Of a stretch of 64,000 bases of DNA, positions 19,244-27,784 are shown piece after piece (positions within the stretch are counted from its first letter, which is position 1; the number at the start of each line of letters is the position of its first letter). This DNA is from Thermomonas sp. (GTDB lineage Bacteria > Pseudomonadota > Gammaproteobacteria > Xanthomonadales > Xanthomonadaceae): NCBI RefSeq assembly GCF_023953935.1, contig NZ_JAMLIW010000002.1:62001-126000 (forward strand), read 5' to 3'. The translations under genes and the position numbers were made by a program. Under the pieces are notes generated by a model that saw nothing but the letters and a program-made list of their open reading frames with translations, ran no database searches and was not told the origin of the DNA.

Positions 19244-19337
19244 ATTCGTGATTGGTGATTCGCAAGAACAATAAAGCTCGAACGCGCACGAGTCGCGCCT
19301 TTCCCAATCACCAATCACCAATCACGAATCACCACCC
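19233..19337. repeat. GATTGGTGATT inverted repeat pair supplying two stop codons
   Basis: Left arm about 19233-19262, right arm about 19305-19337 in reverse orientation, each with tandem GATTGGTGATT units. The left arm supplies the TGA of isovaleryl-CoA dehydrogenase (19241-19243), and the right arm supplies that of the convergent autotransporter (19315-19317). The transcript can fold into a long hairpin, so it may act as a bidirectional terminator. Confidence 0.75.
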
Positions 19338-22239
19338 ACAACATCGCCGTGCCGGCGCGTCCGGTGTCGCTGCGGCGTTGGCTCAGGTCGAAGCGCAGCA
19401 TCGCCTTCTGGCCGAACAGCGCCGACAACCCCAAGCCGAATTGCCGACCATGGCGGGACAGCGCCATGCCCTGCAGCGGCGCCCATTGCTCGATGCCGGT
19501 GAAGCTGGCATCGAACAACAGGCCGTTCATCGCCAACGTCTGCTGCCACTCGGCGTACGCATCGGCGCGCAGATCAACGTCACCAACGCGCCAGCCGCGC
19601 TCGGCCCGCAGGCCCGCCAGCGCCTGCCAGCGGCTGGCATCCCAAGCATGGGCGCGCAGGCCGAAACCGGTCTGCCCGCCCTCATCGAACCCGTCATTGG
19701 CCAGATGCACGTAGCTGCTGCCCAGATAGGGCATCAAGGTGAAACCGCCCATCTCCACGCGGCGGCCAATTTCCACCGACAGGCTTTGGTAGCGTCCTGA
19801 CAACCGCGCCGCAACCGCCTCCTGCAAGGAACCCAGCAGCAGGTTGCGCTGCAGCTGGCGCTGGAACGTACCGGCGGTGAGCTGCGCCTGCGCCTGCCAG
19901 GGGCCGCGCCAGGTCGCCGCATACAGCTGGACTTCACTCTGGTAGCCGTGGCTGGAATCCCCCAGCGCGCCCAGCCAGCTGCTTTGTTCGAGCCGGTTCA
20001 TGGCCACGCCCAGCACCGCGTCGTGACCTGCGCGCCAATCGTTGCCGATCATCGACCCGCTGGAGGCGACGCCGATGCGATCATAGCCGGCCGGAGCGAA
20101 TTGACCGCCGCTGGCCAGGTCGCGGTACCAGCCGCCGGCCCGCGCCGGGCGGCGGGCCAGGCCGTCGAGGCGCTGCGCCAGCGTGCGCCGGCCGCGATCG
20201 ATGGCATCGAAGGTCAGCGCCGCCGAGGCGGCGTGCATTTCGCCCGACAGGCTGCGCAGCGACAGGTCGGCTTGGGCGGCGCTGCCGGCCTGCTGGAACG
20301 CGCCGGCCGCGCCGATGAAGCCCGCGCTCACGCCGCCGCCGGCACGGCCGCCCAGCGCGTCGAGAGCCTGCATCGCCGATTCGACCCGCACCGCCGTCTC
20401 CGCGCTGGCGCCACTGAGCCCCATCCCGGCCACCGCCTTGCTGACGTCGATCCGGCTGATGTCGAGATAGACCTTGTTCGGGTCGTAGGCCAGCGAGGCA
20501 ATCAGGAACACGTTCGGCGCCGCCTTGAGCGAGGAGAACGTCCCGCTGATGCCGCCGTTGGCGTTGAGCAGGGTTTCCCTGGCCTGGGTGGTGTAGCCCG
20601 AGCGCACGCCGAGGATCGACAGGGTGCCGGCCAGGGTGGCGCTGCCCGTGATATTGAGGGCGCTGCCCAGCCACACGCCCAGATTGCCGCTGGCGGACTG
20701 GGTGAAGTTGCCGGCGATGCTGGCCGGGCTGGAGGCGCCGCTCAGGAAGTGGCCGCTGTTGTTGACGAAACCGCCGAAGCTGCCGCTGCCCCAGACCGTC
20801 GCGCCGCTGGCGATGGTCAGATCCGACAGCAAGCCCTTGCGCACGTCCAGCCCGCCGGCATTGACCTTGGTCGCCCCGGTGAACTTGCCGGCTTCGGCCA
20901 GGGTCAGGATCCCGCTGCCCCCCTTGATCAGGCCACCGCTGCCGACGATGACGTTGCGCCAGACGGAGTTGCCGGTGAACGTCACCGAAAAATCCCCCCA
21001 GGCGAAATTGCTCGGCCCCATCGCCGCCTTGGTCACGTCGAGCAGGCCCCAGCCGAACACCGGATCGACGCCCGGCGCGCCGAGGTCCTTGGACGCGGCC
21101 AGCACGGTTTGCCGCACTTGATCGTTGCTGAAATACGGGAAGGCCGACCACACCACCGCGGCCGCGCCGGCCACCTGCGGCGCGGCATACGAGGTGCCAC
21201 CGCCCTGATACAGGTTGTAGCTGCTGTCGCCGACCTTGGCCTTGGGATCGATGAACACCACGTTGCCGGGCGCGACCATGCAATAGTTCATCGCCGAACC
21301 GCACTGCTGCGAATACGAGGTGAGCTGGGTCGGGTTGTTCGGGTCCAGTGCGCCGACCGTGATCCAGCCTTTTTCCAGCGCCGGGTCATTGGCGAGCGTC
21401 GGCAGCCGCGCGATGTCGGACGGTTCCCCGGCAAAGCGCGGATCTTCGCCGCTGTTGCCGTTGGCAAACACGATCAGCCCGCCGCGACCGATCACGAACT
21501 GCCGCCAGGCCGCGTCCAGTTCCGCCGTGACGGCCGGATCGGTCCAGTAGACGCCACCCCAGGAGTTGTTGAGGATCTTGGCACCGGCATCGGCCAGTTC
21601 AGCATTGACCGCGATGAAGAAGTCGCCGAAGCCATCCCCGGGATGGATCTCTGTGCCCTCGCCGGAACCGTCGTCCGGCGGCGGATGATCATCGATGATG
21701 CGCGAGACGACGATATTGGCACTTTGCGCCACGCCGCCGCCCCAGTTGCCCATCGCTTGGCCCGCGGCCATCTCGGCCACGACCGTGCCGTGGCCGACAA
21801 CATCGTCCACGCTGGTATCGTTGGTGGCGGGATCGACGTGGGTGAAATGCGCCGTCACTCGTCCCTGCAGCGCCGGATGGTTGCCGTTGACCCCGGTATC
21901 GAGCAGGCCGATGGTGACGCCCTGCCCGGTCAGCCCCGCGCCCAGTGCCCCGGCCGCATTGGTCAGTGCCAGGTGCTGGCTGTATTGCGGAAGCAGGCGC
22001 GGCGCGCCCAGCGTCGGGATGTTGGGCGGATTGACGACCAGAGCGGCGTCATTGGCCACGTTGGGCGTGAAGTTCGGAACCGGCGGCGGCGGCGTTCCCG
22101 GCGTCGACGGTGGCGGATCGGAACGGACAACCCCACCACCGCCACCGCCGCAAGCCGCCAGTACCAGCGCGATCACGGCGGGCAGCAGCGCCCGCGCGCA
22201 GCCTGCGTTGTGGCGCGTGCCGATGAAGTGCTTGCGCAT
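19315..22239 (-). CDS. subtilisin-family (S8) autotransporter protease
   Basis: 974 residues. The signal peptide ends in a lipobox-like VLAAC followed by a poly-Gly/Pro linker. The peptidase S8 triad is present: D114 (GLLDTGVNG), H150 (VVGHGTVVAE), S350 (GGTSYAAPQ). An autotransporter repeat region follows (GSGGLIKGGSGILTL, GKFTGATKVNAGGL), then a C-terminal beta-barrel of about 270 residues that should pass the protease through the outer membrane. ATG at 22239 gives a clean signal peptide. Convergent with isovaleryl-CoA dehydrogenase; the stop codon is inside a repeat. Confidence 0.9.
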   Translation of the reverse strand: MRKHFIGTRHNAGCARALLPAVIALVLAACGGGGGGVVRSDPPPSTPGTPPPPVPNFTPNVANDAALVVNPPNIPTLGAPRLLPQYSQHLALTNAAGALGAGLTGQGVTIGLLDTGVNGNHPALQGRVTAHFTHVDPATNDTSVDDVVGHGTVVAEMAAGQAMGNWGGGVAQSANIVVSRIIDDHPPPDDGSGEGTEIHPGDGFGDFFIAVNAELADAGAKILNNSWGGVYWTDPAVTAELDAAWRQFVIGRGGLIVFANGNSGEDPRFAGEPSDIARLPTLANDPALEKGWITVGALDPNNPTQLTSYSQQCGSAMNYCMVAPGNVVFIDPKAKVGDSSYNLYQGGGTSYAAPQVAGAAAVVWSAFPYFSNDQVRQTVLAASKDLGAPGVDPVFGWGLLDVTKAAMGPSNFAWGDFSVTFTGNSVWRNVIVGSGGLIKGGSGILTLAEAGKFTGATKVNAGGLDVRKGLLSDLTIASGATVWGSGSFGGFVNNSGHFLSGASSPASIAGNFTQSASGNLGVWLGSALNITGSATLAGTLSILGVRSGYTTQARETLLNANGGISGTFSSLKAAPNVFLIASLAYDPNKVYLDISRIDVSKAVAGMGLSGASAETAVRVESAMQALDALGGRAGGGVSAGFIGAAGAFQQAGSAAQADLSLRSLSGEMHAASAALTFDAIDRGRRTLAQRLDGLARRPARAGGWYRDLASGGQFAPAGYDRIGVASSGSMIGNDWRAGHDAVLGVAMNRLEQSSWLGALGDSSHGYQSEVQLYAATWRGPWQAQAQLTAGTFQRQLQRNLLLGSLQEAVAARLSGRYQSLSVEIGRRVEMGGFTLMPYLGSSYVHLANDGFDEGGQTGFGLRAHAWDASRWQALAGLRAERGWRVGDVDLRADAYAEWQQTLAMNGLLFDASFTGIEQWAPLQGMALSRHGRQFGLGLSALFGQKAMLRFDLSQRRSDTGRAGTAMLWVVIRDW

Positions 22240-22397
22240 CTGATTTGCTCCACGTTGCCGTCCCCGATGCTGGACTTTGTAATCCGCTCCAGCGCTCGGC
22301 GCAACGCTCCCGGCGGGTGGCACCATGACGCACCGCAACACCTCACGCGGATTGCGCCATAATCGGGGGCTCAGACCTGCATAGCCCGGAGTCCCCC

Positions 22398-23573
22398 ATG
22401 AGCGATATCGTCATCGTCGGTGCCAAGCGCACTGCCATTGGTTCTTTCCTCGGCCAGTTCACCGGCACACCGACCCCTGCCTTGGGCACCGCCGCCATCC
22501 GCGGCGCGCTGGCCCACGCCGGGCTGAGCGCCGAGGCGGTGGACGAAGTCATCATGGGCTGCGTGTTGCCGGCCGGCCTCGGCCAGGCCCCGGCCCGCCA
22601 GGCCTCGCGCGCCTCCGGCATCCCCGACGCGGCCGGCTGCACCACCATCAACAAGGTCTGCGGCTCGGGCATGAAGGCGGTGATGCTGGCCCACGACATC
22701 ATCAAGGCCGGCTCGGCGCGGGCGGTGATCGCCGGCGGCATGGAGTCGATGACCAATGCGCCGCATCTGCTCAACGGTTCGCGCACCGGCATCCGCTACG
22801 GCAGCGCCGAGTTCCTCGACCACATGGCCTGGGACGGCCTGACCGATCCCTACGAGGGCAAGGCGATGGGCGTGTTCGGCGACATGGCCTGCGCCAAGTA
22901 CGGCTACGACCGCGCCAGCATCGACGCCTTCGCGACCGAAAGCGCCCAGCGCGCGCAGGCGGCGCAGGCCGCGGGGGCGTTCGCCGCCGAAATCGTTCCG
23001 GTGACGGTCAAGACCCGCAAGGGTGAGAGCGTCATCGATCAGGACGAAGAGCCGGGCAAGATCGACGTCAGTCGCATCCCCGGGCTGCGCGCCGCATTCG
23101 GCAAGGACGGCGTGCTGACCGCAGCTTCGTCTTCCAAAATCTCCGACGGTGCCGCCGCGCTGGCCGTGATGTCCGCCGACGCGGCCGCGGCCGCGGGCGT
23201 CAAGCCGCTGGCCCGGATCGTCGCCCACGCTACCCACTCGCAGGCGCCGGAATGGTTCACCACCGCGCCAGTGGCCGCCGTGCACAACGTGCTGGAGAAA
23301 GCCGGTTGGGCCGTGGCCGACGTCGGCCTGTTCGAAATCAACGAGGCGTTTGCCTGCGTGGCAATGATCCCGATGCGCGAGCTCGGCATCCCGCACGCAA
23401 AGCTCAACGTCAACGGCGGCGCGCTGGCGCTGGGACACCCGATCGGCTGCAGCGGCGCGCGTTTGCTGGTGACCTTGTTGCACGCGATGCAGGCCCGCGG
23501 CGAGCGCCGCGGCGTGGCCTCGCTGTGCATCGGCGGCGGTGAAGCCACCGCCATGGCGATCGAACTTGTATGA
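22398..23573 (+). CDS. acetyl-CoA C-acetyltransferase (thiolase)
   Basis: A 391-residue thiolase joining or splitting acetoacetyl-CoA, the end step of leucine breakdown to acetyl-CoA. Catalytic motifs are intact: nucleophilic Cys in NKVCGSGMKAV, His in GGALALGHPIGCSGAR, second Cys in SLCIGGGEATAM. ATG at 22398 is preceded by GGAG. Stand-alone on the plus strand, 156 bp from the divergent autotransporter. It could equally serve polyhydroxyalkanoate or fatty-acid metabolism. Confidence 0.93.
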   Translation: MSDIVIVGAKRTAIGSFLGQFTGTPTPALGTAAIRGALAHAGLSAEAVDEVIMGCVLPAGLGQAPARQASRASGIPDAAGCTTINKVCGSGMKAVMLAHDIIKAGSARAVIAGGMESMTNAPHLLNGSRTGIRYGSAEFLDHMAWDGLTDPYEGKAMGVFGDMACAKYGYDRASIDAFATESAQRAQAAQAAGAFAAEIVPVTVKTRKGESVIDQDEEPGKIDVSRIPGLRAAFGKDGVLTAASSSKISDGAAALAVMSADAAAAAGVKPLARIVAHATHSQAPEWFTTAPVAAVHNVLEKAGWAVADVGLFEINEAFACVAMIPMRELGIPHAKLNVNGGALALGHPIGCSGARLLVTLLHAMQARGERRGVASLCIGGGEATAMAIELV

Positions 23574-23613
23574 AAAACGTTAACGCCGGAACGAAAAAAA
23601 ACCGGCCAAACCC

Positions 23614-23642
23614 TTGACAGCCGGCGCCGAATCCCCATCATA
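23614..23642 (+). promoter_or_regulatory. sigma70-like promoter for lipoprotein gene
   Basis: TTGACA at 23614-23619, a 17-bp spacer, then ATCATA at 23637-23642 (or the overlapping CATAGT). It lies 56 bp before the start of the small lipoprotein gene. The perfect -35 box makes this the clearest promoter in the window. Confidence 0.55.
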
Positions 23643-23697
23643 GTAGCCGCGACCACTGTTTGCGTCGCAACGAATTCAACGACGAGGAACCCGTATC

Positions 23698-23997
23698 ATG
23701 TCCATCAACAAGATCCTGCTCGCGATGGCGCTGGGCGTTGCCCTGAGCGCTTGCAGCCAGCAAGAGCCCGCCGCCGACGCTACCGCCGCTGCCGAAGCGC
23801 CGGCCGCCGAAGCCCCGGCCGCTGACGCCGCCACCGCGGCTCCGGCCGACGCCACCGCCGACGCCGCAGCTCCGGTCGACGCCACCGCACCGGCCGATGC
23901 CGGCGCTGCTCCGGCCGACGCCGCTGCCACGCCGGAAGCGGCCCAGCAGGCGGCCGACCAGGCCGAGCAGGCTGCGACCAGCAGCGAGGCCAAGTAA
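23698..23997 (+). CDS. small Ala/Pro-rich lipoprotein (paralogue 1)
   Basis: 99 residues: signal peptide with lipobox (VALSACSQQ), then an Ala/Pro/Asp/Glu-rich low-complexity region with APADA-type units, ending in a Gln/Glu-rich stretch. Lipidation at Cys is expected. Function unknown. It has its own promoter and terminator, and a longer-repeat paralogue follows at 24191, suggesting duplication. Real expression is likely because the regulatory signals are clean. Confidence 0.78.
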   Translation: MSINKILLAMALGVALSACSQQEPAADATAAAEAPAAEAPAADAATAAPADATADAAAPVDATAPADAGAAPADAAATPEAAQQAADQAEQAATSSEAK

Positions 23998-24042
23998 GCC
24001 AACTGGCGGAGTAGACGCCAGGGTTTCAGCAAAAATCGGGGG

Positions 24043-24068
24043 AGCCGTCGGTGCGCCGGCGGCTTTTT
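24043..24068 (+). terminator. rho-independent terminator
   Basis: A 9-bp stem AGCCGTCGG / CCGGCGGCT (one G-T pair) with a 4-base loop and a T5 tail, 46 bp after the first small lipoprotein gene. Confidence 0.85.
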
Positions 24069-24190
24069 CGTGCTTCGGTTCAGTCCGGAGCTGTTCCAGT
24101 CAGTGAACGAACCACCGGCGACGCCGGCCCGCTAAGCGCACTGGCATTGTCCGTTCCAACCACGCAAATCAACTCATTGGGGTAATTTCC

Positions 24191-24496
24191 ATGAACAACA
24201 AGCTCATCGTTCTGCTCGCCGCTGGCGTGCTCGCCCTGTCGGCCTGCCAGAAGGCCGAAGCCCCGGCCGACGCCGCCGCTGCTCCGGCTGATGCCGCCGC
24301 CGCTCCGGCTGACGCCGCTGCTCCGGCCGACGCCACCGCCGCTGCTCCGGCCGACGCCGCCGCTCCGGCCGACGCCGCCGCTCCGGCTGACGCCGCTGCT
24401 CCGGCCGACGCCGCTGCTCCGGCCGACGCCGCTGCTCCGGCTGACGCCGCCGCTGCTCCGGCTGACGCCGCTGCTGCTCCGGCCGAAGGCAAGTAA
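24191..24496 (+). CDS. small APADAA-repeat lipoprotein (paralogue 2)
   Basis: 101 residues: lipobox signal (VLALSACQKAEA), then more than ten tandem APADAA/AAPADA units to the end, closing with PAEGK. The DNA repeat unit is 15-18 bp (GCTCCGGCCGACGCC-like), with synonymous variation between units. It probably encodes an extended surface or periplasmic lipoprotein. Function unknown. It has its own terminator. Confidence 0.78.
   Translation: MNNKLIVLLAAGVLALSACQKAEAPADAAAAPADAAAAPADAAAPADATAAAPADAAAPADAAAPADAAAPADAAAPADAAAPADAAAAPADAAAAPAEGK
24273..24487. repeat. tandem coding repeats (Ala-Pro-Ala-Asp-Ala)
   Basis: An uninterrupted run of 15- and 18-bp units related to GCTCCGGCCGACGCCGCC inside the lipoprotein gene. 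All units keep the frame, so gain or loss of units would change only protein length. Confidence 0.8.
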
Positions 24497-24518
24497 TACC
24501 CGAGTCATCGGGACACCG

Positions 24519-24552
24519 AACGGGCCCGTCGGCAACGGCGGGCCCGTTTTTT
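24519..24552 (+). terminator. strong rho-independent terminator
   Basis: A 10-bp perfect stem AACGGGCCCG / CGGGCCCGTT followed by T6, 23 bp after the APADAA lipoprotein gene. Confidence 0.93.
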
Positions 24553-24602
24553 GTGCGCGCGACAAAATGGTCGGACGCGCCGAAGCGTCCCCTGCTGACC
24601 TT

Positions 24603-25349
24603 TCAGTCCGCCAACAGTGCCTGCACGACCTTGGCCACGTCCCCCATCGCCGCTGTGACGTTGTCCAGCACGTCCTGCAGGGTGATGACTTCATCGGCGT
24701 CCGGCCCCGCGCCCGCGGCCCAGTTCGCCACGATCGCCAGGCAGGCGTAGTCCAGGCCGAGCTCACGCGCCAATCCGGCCTCCGGCATGCCGGTCATCCC
24801 GACCAGATCGCAGCCATCGCGGCGCAGTCGCGCAATTTCCGCCCTGGTCTCCAACCGCGGGCCTTGGGTGGCCCCGTAGCAGCCGCCGTCCACCAGCGCC
24901 ACGCCGGCGCGCCTGGCCGCGACGATCACCTGCGCGCGCAGGGCCGGCGTGTAGGGTTCCCCGAAATCGACGTGCAGGACTTCGCCGCCGTCCTCGCAAA
25001 GCGTGGAAATGCGGCCCCAGGTGTAGTCGATGAGCTGATCCGGGCAGGCCAGCACGCGCGGGCCGAAGCGTTCGGTGATGCCGCCCACGGTGTTCAGCGC
25101 CAGCACGCGGGTTGCGCCCACCGCCTTCAGCGCGGCCAGATTGGCCCGGTAGTTGATCTTGTGCGGCGGCAGCGCATGACCCTCGCCGTGGCGAGCCAGA
25201 AAGGCAACCCGCTTGCCGTCGATCTGGCCAACGCGGATCGGCCCCGACGGCGCGCCGTAGCGCGTTTCCGGCCGTCGGGTTTCGACATCGGTCAGCTCTC
25301 CCAAGGCATATACGCCGGTGCCGCCGATGACCGCAAGTTCGATAGCCAT
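24603..25349 (-). CDS. S-methyl-5'-thioinosine phosphorylase (MTAP/PNP family)
   Basis: A 248-residue nucleoside phosphorylase. The family motifs are LAVIGGTGVYAL (phosphate-binding start), FLARHGEGHALPPHKINYRAN, LNTVGGITERF, GPRLETRAEI and DLVGMTGMPEAGLARELGLDYACLAIVANWAAG. The phosphorylase of this branch that I recall from Pseudomonas prefers methylthioinosine, so this name is preferred to MTA phosphorylase; substrate choice cannot be proven from sequence. ATG at 25349 begins at the conserved MAIELAVIGGTG. Downstream of hpt in a purine salvage group. Confidence 0.85.
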   Translation of the reverse strand: MAIELAVIGGTGVYALGELTDVETRRPETRYGAPSGPIRVGQIDGKRVAFLARHGEGHALPPHKINYRANLAALKAVGATRVLALNTVGGITERFGPRVLACPDQLIDYTWGRISTLCEDGGEVLHVDFGEPYTPALRAQVIVAARRAGVALVDGGCYGATQGPRLETRAEIARLRRDGCDLVGMTGMPEAGLARELGLDYACLAIVANWAAGAGPDADEVITLQDVLDNVTAAMGDVAKVVQALLAD

Positions 25350-25386
25350 CAACCCGTTTCCTTTCCCGTCACAGTCCCGAAACGAG

Positions 25387-25492
25387 CCCGGGCCGGTGCT
25401 GCCTTTGCCGGACTTTCGGCGACAGGGACGTCGCCGAAAAGCCTGCATGGACGCATTCACGGCGTGTCCGGAAAAGGCAGTGCCGGCCCGGG
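25387..25492. repeat. nested long inverted repeat between hpt and phosphorylase genes
   Basis: Outer arms of 26 bp (25387-25412 and 25467-25492) match at all but three positions and contain CCCGGGCCGG and CTGCCTTT blocks. Inside, CTTTCGGCGAC (25413-25423) pairs with GTCGCCGAAAAG (25429-25440). The whole 106-bp unit can fold as a cruciform or mRNA stem within a 167-bp gap. Confidence 0.75.
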
Positions 25493-25516
25493 ATCGCGCG
25501 AAGGTAGCGCCGGGCC

Positions 25517-26074
25517 CTAGTCACCCAACGCATACACCGCCGGCAGATTCCGCCCCTGCTCGTAGTAATCCATGCCGTAGCCGAACACGAACGCATCCGG
25601 CAATTCCACGCCGACGTGGTCAGCGTGGATGCCGGCGACGCAGCGGTCGTGCAGCTTGCGCGTGAGCACCGCGATCCGCACCTCGGCGGCGCCCTGGGCT
25701 TCGCACCAGCGCCGGATTTCCAGCAAGGTGTGGCCTTCATCGAGGATGTCATCCACCAGCAGCACCTTGCGGCCCTGCAGCGGAGTTTCCGGTCGATGCT
25801 TCCAGACCAGGTCGGCGCCGTGGGTTTCACCGCGATAGCGAGTGGCGTGCAGGTAGTCGAATTCCAGATCCAGGCCGCGTTCGCCCAGCGCAAAAGCCAA
25901 TTGCGACGCAAACGGCATCGCGCCGTTCATGACGGTGAGCTGGACGGGCACCTCGCCGTCGGTATAGGCGGCGCGCAGCTCGTCGGCAATGCGCGCGATC
26001 GCCGCTTCCAGCGCCGGGCGCTCGAACAGCACTTTCGCCGTGCGCAGCGCATCAGACAGCTTGGGCCGGCTCAT
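25517..26074 (-). CDS. hpt: hypoxanthine-guanine phosphoribosyltransferase
   Basis: A 185-residue purine salvage enzyme that makes IMP/GMP from hypoxanthine/guanine and PRPP. The PRPP-binding loop KVLLVDDILDEGHTL and the ending VELPDAFVFGYGMDYYEQGRNL are diagnostic. Its ATG at 26074 overlaps the nagZ stop (ATGA), so hpt, nagZ and the CYTH gene form one operon, with the phosphorylase gene after a large palindrome. Confidence 0.9.
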   Translation of the reverse strand: MSRPKLSDALRTAKVLFERPALEAAIARIADELRAAYTDGEVPVQLTVMNGAMPFASQLAFALGERGLDLEFDYLHATRYRGETHGADLVWKHRPETPLQGRKVLLVDDILDEGHTLLEIRRWCEAQGAAEVRIAVLTRKLHDRCVAGIHADHVGVELPDAFVFGYGMDYYEQGRNLPAVYALGD

Positions 26075-27123
26075 GCCACGCTCCCGACGTCGTTGGCGCC
26101 GGAATGGCGCGCGGCATCCGCGCCGACGCTGGGCATCTGCGTCATCTCCCGCTGCGCCTGCGCGTGGCGCCCCTCCGCCAGCAGCGCATCCCAGCCGAGC
26201 GCGCCGCGGCCGATCAGGCCGGTCAGGGCGACCGAGGGCAGCGCGCGCGCTGCCACCGCCCGCAACGCTTCTTCCACCGAATTCGGATGGCAGACCAGCA
26301 CCACGTCGCAACCGGCGTCCAGATGCGCGCCGATGCGGGCCTGGATGCCGCCGGCGCTGCCCGCCGCCGCCATGCCGATGTCATCGGAAAACACCACGCC
26401 GCGGAAGTGCATTTCCTCGCGCAGGATGTCCTTGATCCAGCGCGGCGCATAGCCGGCCGGTTCCGGCGCCACCTGCGGATAGGTGACGTGCGCCAGCATC
26501 ACCGCGTCGGCCCCGGCGGCAATCCCGGCGGCAAACGGAACCAGATCCTGGGCGCGCAACAGCTCCAGCGGACGCGGATCCACCGCGGCATCGAAATGGG
26601 TGTCTTCCAGTACCGAGCCGTGGCCGGGGAAGTGTTTGAGCGTGGCGGCCATGCCGGCTTCGTGCATGCCGGCTACGTAGGCGCGGGTGAAGGCGGCCAC
26701 GATCTGCGGATCCTGGGCGAAGGCGCGGTTGCCGATCGCGCGGTTGCCGCGCGCCAGATCGACTACCGGCGCGAAGCTCAGGTCCAGGCCGGTCGCGCGG
26801 ATTTCGCTGGCCATCAGCCAGGCGTGTTCGCGCGCCAGCCGCAGCGCGGCGTCGGCGTCGCGCAGGTACAGCTCTTCGAGCCCGCGCAGCGCCGGCAGCG
26901 GGCTGTAGCCATCGCGAAAGCGCTGCACCCGCCCGCCTTCCTGGTCCACGCACACCAGCAGCGGCCGCGGCGCGGCTTCCCGGATGGCCTGCGTCAGCTC
27001 CACCACCTGTTCGCGCGAGGCGAAGTTGCGGGCGAACAGCACCACGCCGGCGCAGGCCGGATGCTGGAGCCAGTCGCGCTCGGCGGCGGTGAGCGCGTGG
27101 CCGGAAACTCCGATCAACAGCAT
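26071..27123 (-). CDS. nagZ: beta-N-acetylhexosaminidase (cell-wall recycling)
   Basis: A 350-residue GH3 enzyme releasing GlcNAc from muropeptides in the cytoplasm. Signature loops: CVDQEGGRVQRF, LSFAPVVDLARG, the catalytic His/Asp loop KHFPGHGSVLEDTH, and SDDIGMAAA carrying the nucleophile Asp. Length is normal for NagZ. Starts 3 bp after the CYTH gene and overlaps hpt. Confidence 0.94.
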   Translation of the reverse strand: MLLIGVSGHALTAAERDWLQHPACAGVVLFARNFASREQVVELTQAIREAAPRPLLVCVDQEGGRVQRFRDGYSPLPALRGLEELYLRDADAALRLAREHAWLMASEIRATGLDLSFAPVVDLARGNRAIGNRAFAQDPQIVAAFTRAYVAGMHEAGMAATLKHFPGHGSVLEDTHFDAAVDPRPLELLRAQDLVPFAAGIAAGADAVMLAHVTYPQVAPEPAGYAPRWIKDILREEMHFRGVVFSDDIGMAAAGSAGGIQARIGAHLDAGCDVVLVCHPNSVEEALRAVAARALPSVALTGLIGRGALGWDALLAEGRHAQAQREMTQMPSVGADAARHSGANDVGSVA

Positions 27124-27126
27124 GCG

Positions 27127-27651
27127 TCAGTTGTCCTTGGGTGCCGTGGGGCCGCGTTCGTCCGCGTTCCAGCGCGAATACGGATGCGAGGCCAAGGCCA
27201 GATTGTAGTAGCGCGGCAGGGTCGTCACCTCGATTCCGAGCCAGTCGGGATGCACGAAGCGTTCAGCTTCACTGCCCAGCTCGATTTCCGCGACCACCAG
27301 CCCCGCGTTGTCGCCGAGGAATTCATCGACTTCCCACAGATGCCCGGCATGCCGCACCAGATGGCGGCGTTTTTCCACCCGGCCGCCCACGCACAGCGCC
27401 AGCAGCGCCCGCGCGTCCTCCACCGGGATCGGATACTCGAATTCCTGCCGGGTCGCACCCAGCTCGCGCGATTTGATGTTCAGCCGTGCCACATCGTCTT
27501 CCAGCCGCACCCGCACCGACGCCCGCATCCTCCCGGAGTCAACGCTGCCCACATCGTTGAGATAGCCCTGCGCCATCACGATCACCCGCTGCGCCTGACT
27601 GCGCCAGCCATCATGGGTGACGAGGAATTTGCGTTCGATTTCGAGGGGCAC
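27127..27651 (-). CDS. CYTH-domain (triphosphate tunnel metalloenzyme) protein
   Basis: 174 residues starting at a GTG (27651) so that the protein begins with PLEIERKFL, the ExExK signature of CYTH/TTM proteins. The tunnel strands continue (RASVRVRLEDDVARLNIKSR, FEYPIPVEDARALL, HLWEVDEFLGDNAGLVVAEIEL). Bacterial members are short-chain polyphosphatases or related phosphohydrolases. Upstream in-frame codons lie in the GATTGGTGATT repeat and are disfavoured. Confidence 0.85.
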   Translation of the reverse strand: MPLEIERKFLVTHDGWRSQAQRVIVMAQGYLNDVGSVDSGRMRASVRVRLEDDVARLNIKSRELGATRQEFEYPIPVEDARALLALCVGGRVEKRRHLVRHAGHLWEVDEFLGDNAGLVVAEIELGSEAERFVHPDWLGIEVTTLPRYYNLALASHPYSRWNADERGPTAPKDN

Positions 27652-27660
27652 GGGGGAATG

Positions 27661-27784
27661 GTGATTCGGGATTGGTGATTGGTGATTCGCAAGGGCCAAG
27701 GATCGCATGCCGGGACGTAAAGCACACGGGAAACCGGGCTTTTGCTCTTCCGAATCACCAATCACCAATCACCAATCCCGAATA
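27661..27784. repeat. GATTGGTGATT inverted repeat pair (second copy)
   Basis: Arms at 27661-27690 and 27752-27784 share ATTCGGGATTGGTGATTGGTGATT in opposite orientation. The right arm supplies the rlmD stop codon (27762-27764), and the left arm abuts the CYTH start. Same family as the pair at 19233-19337. Confidence 0.78.

Noticed and set aside
19948-22362. 804-codon plus-strand frame inside the autotransporter gene
   Set aside because: Antisense shadow; the protease triad and barrel are on the other strand.
24273-24487. Tandem 15-18 bp units as a CRISPR-like array
   Set aside because: Units are contiguous without spacers, keep one reading frame and encode APADAA repeats.
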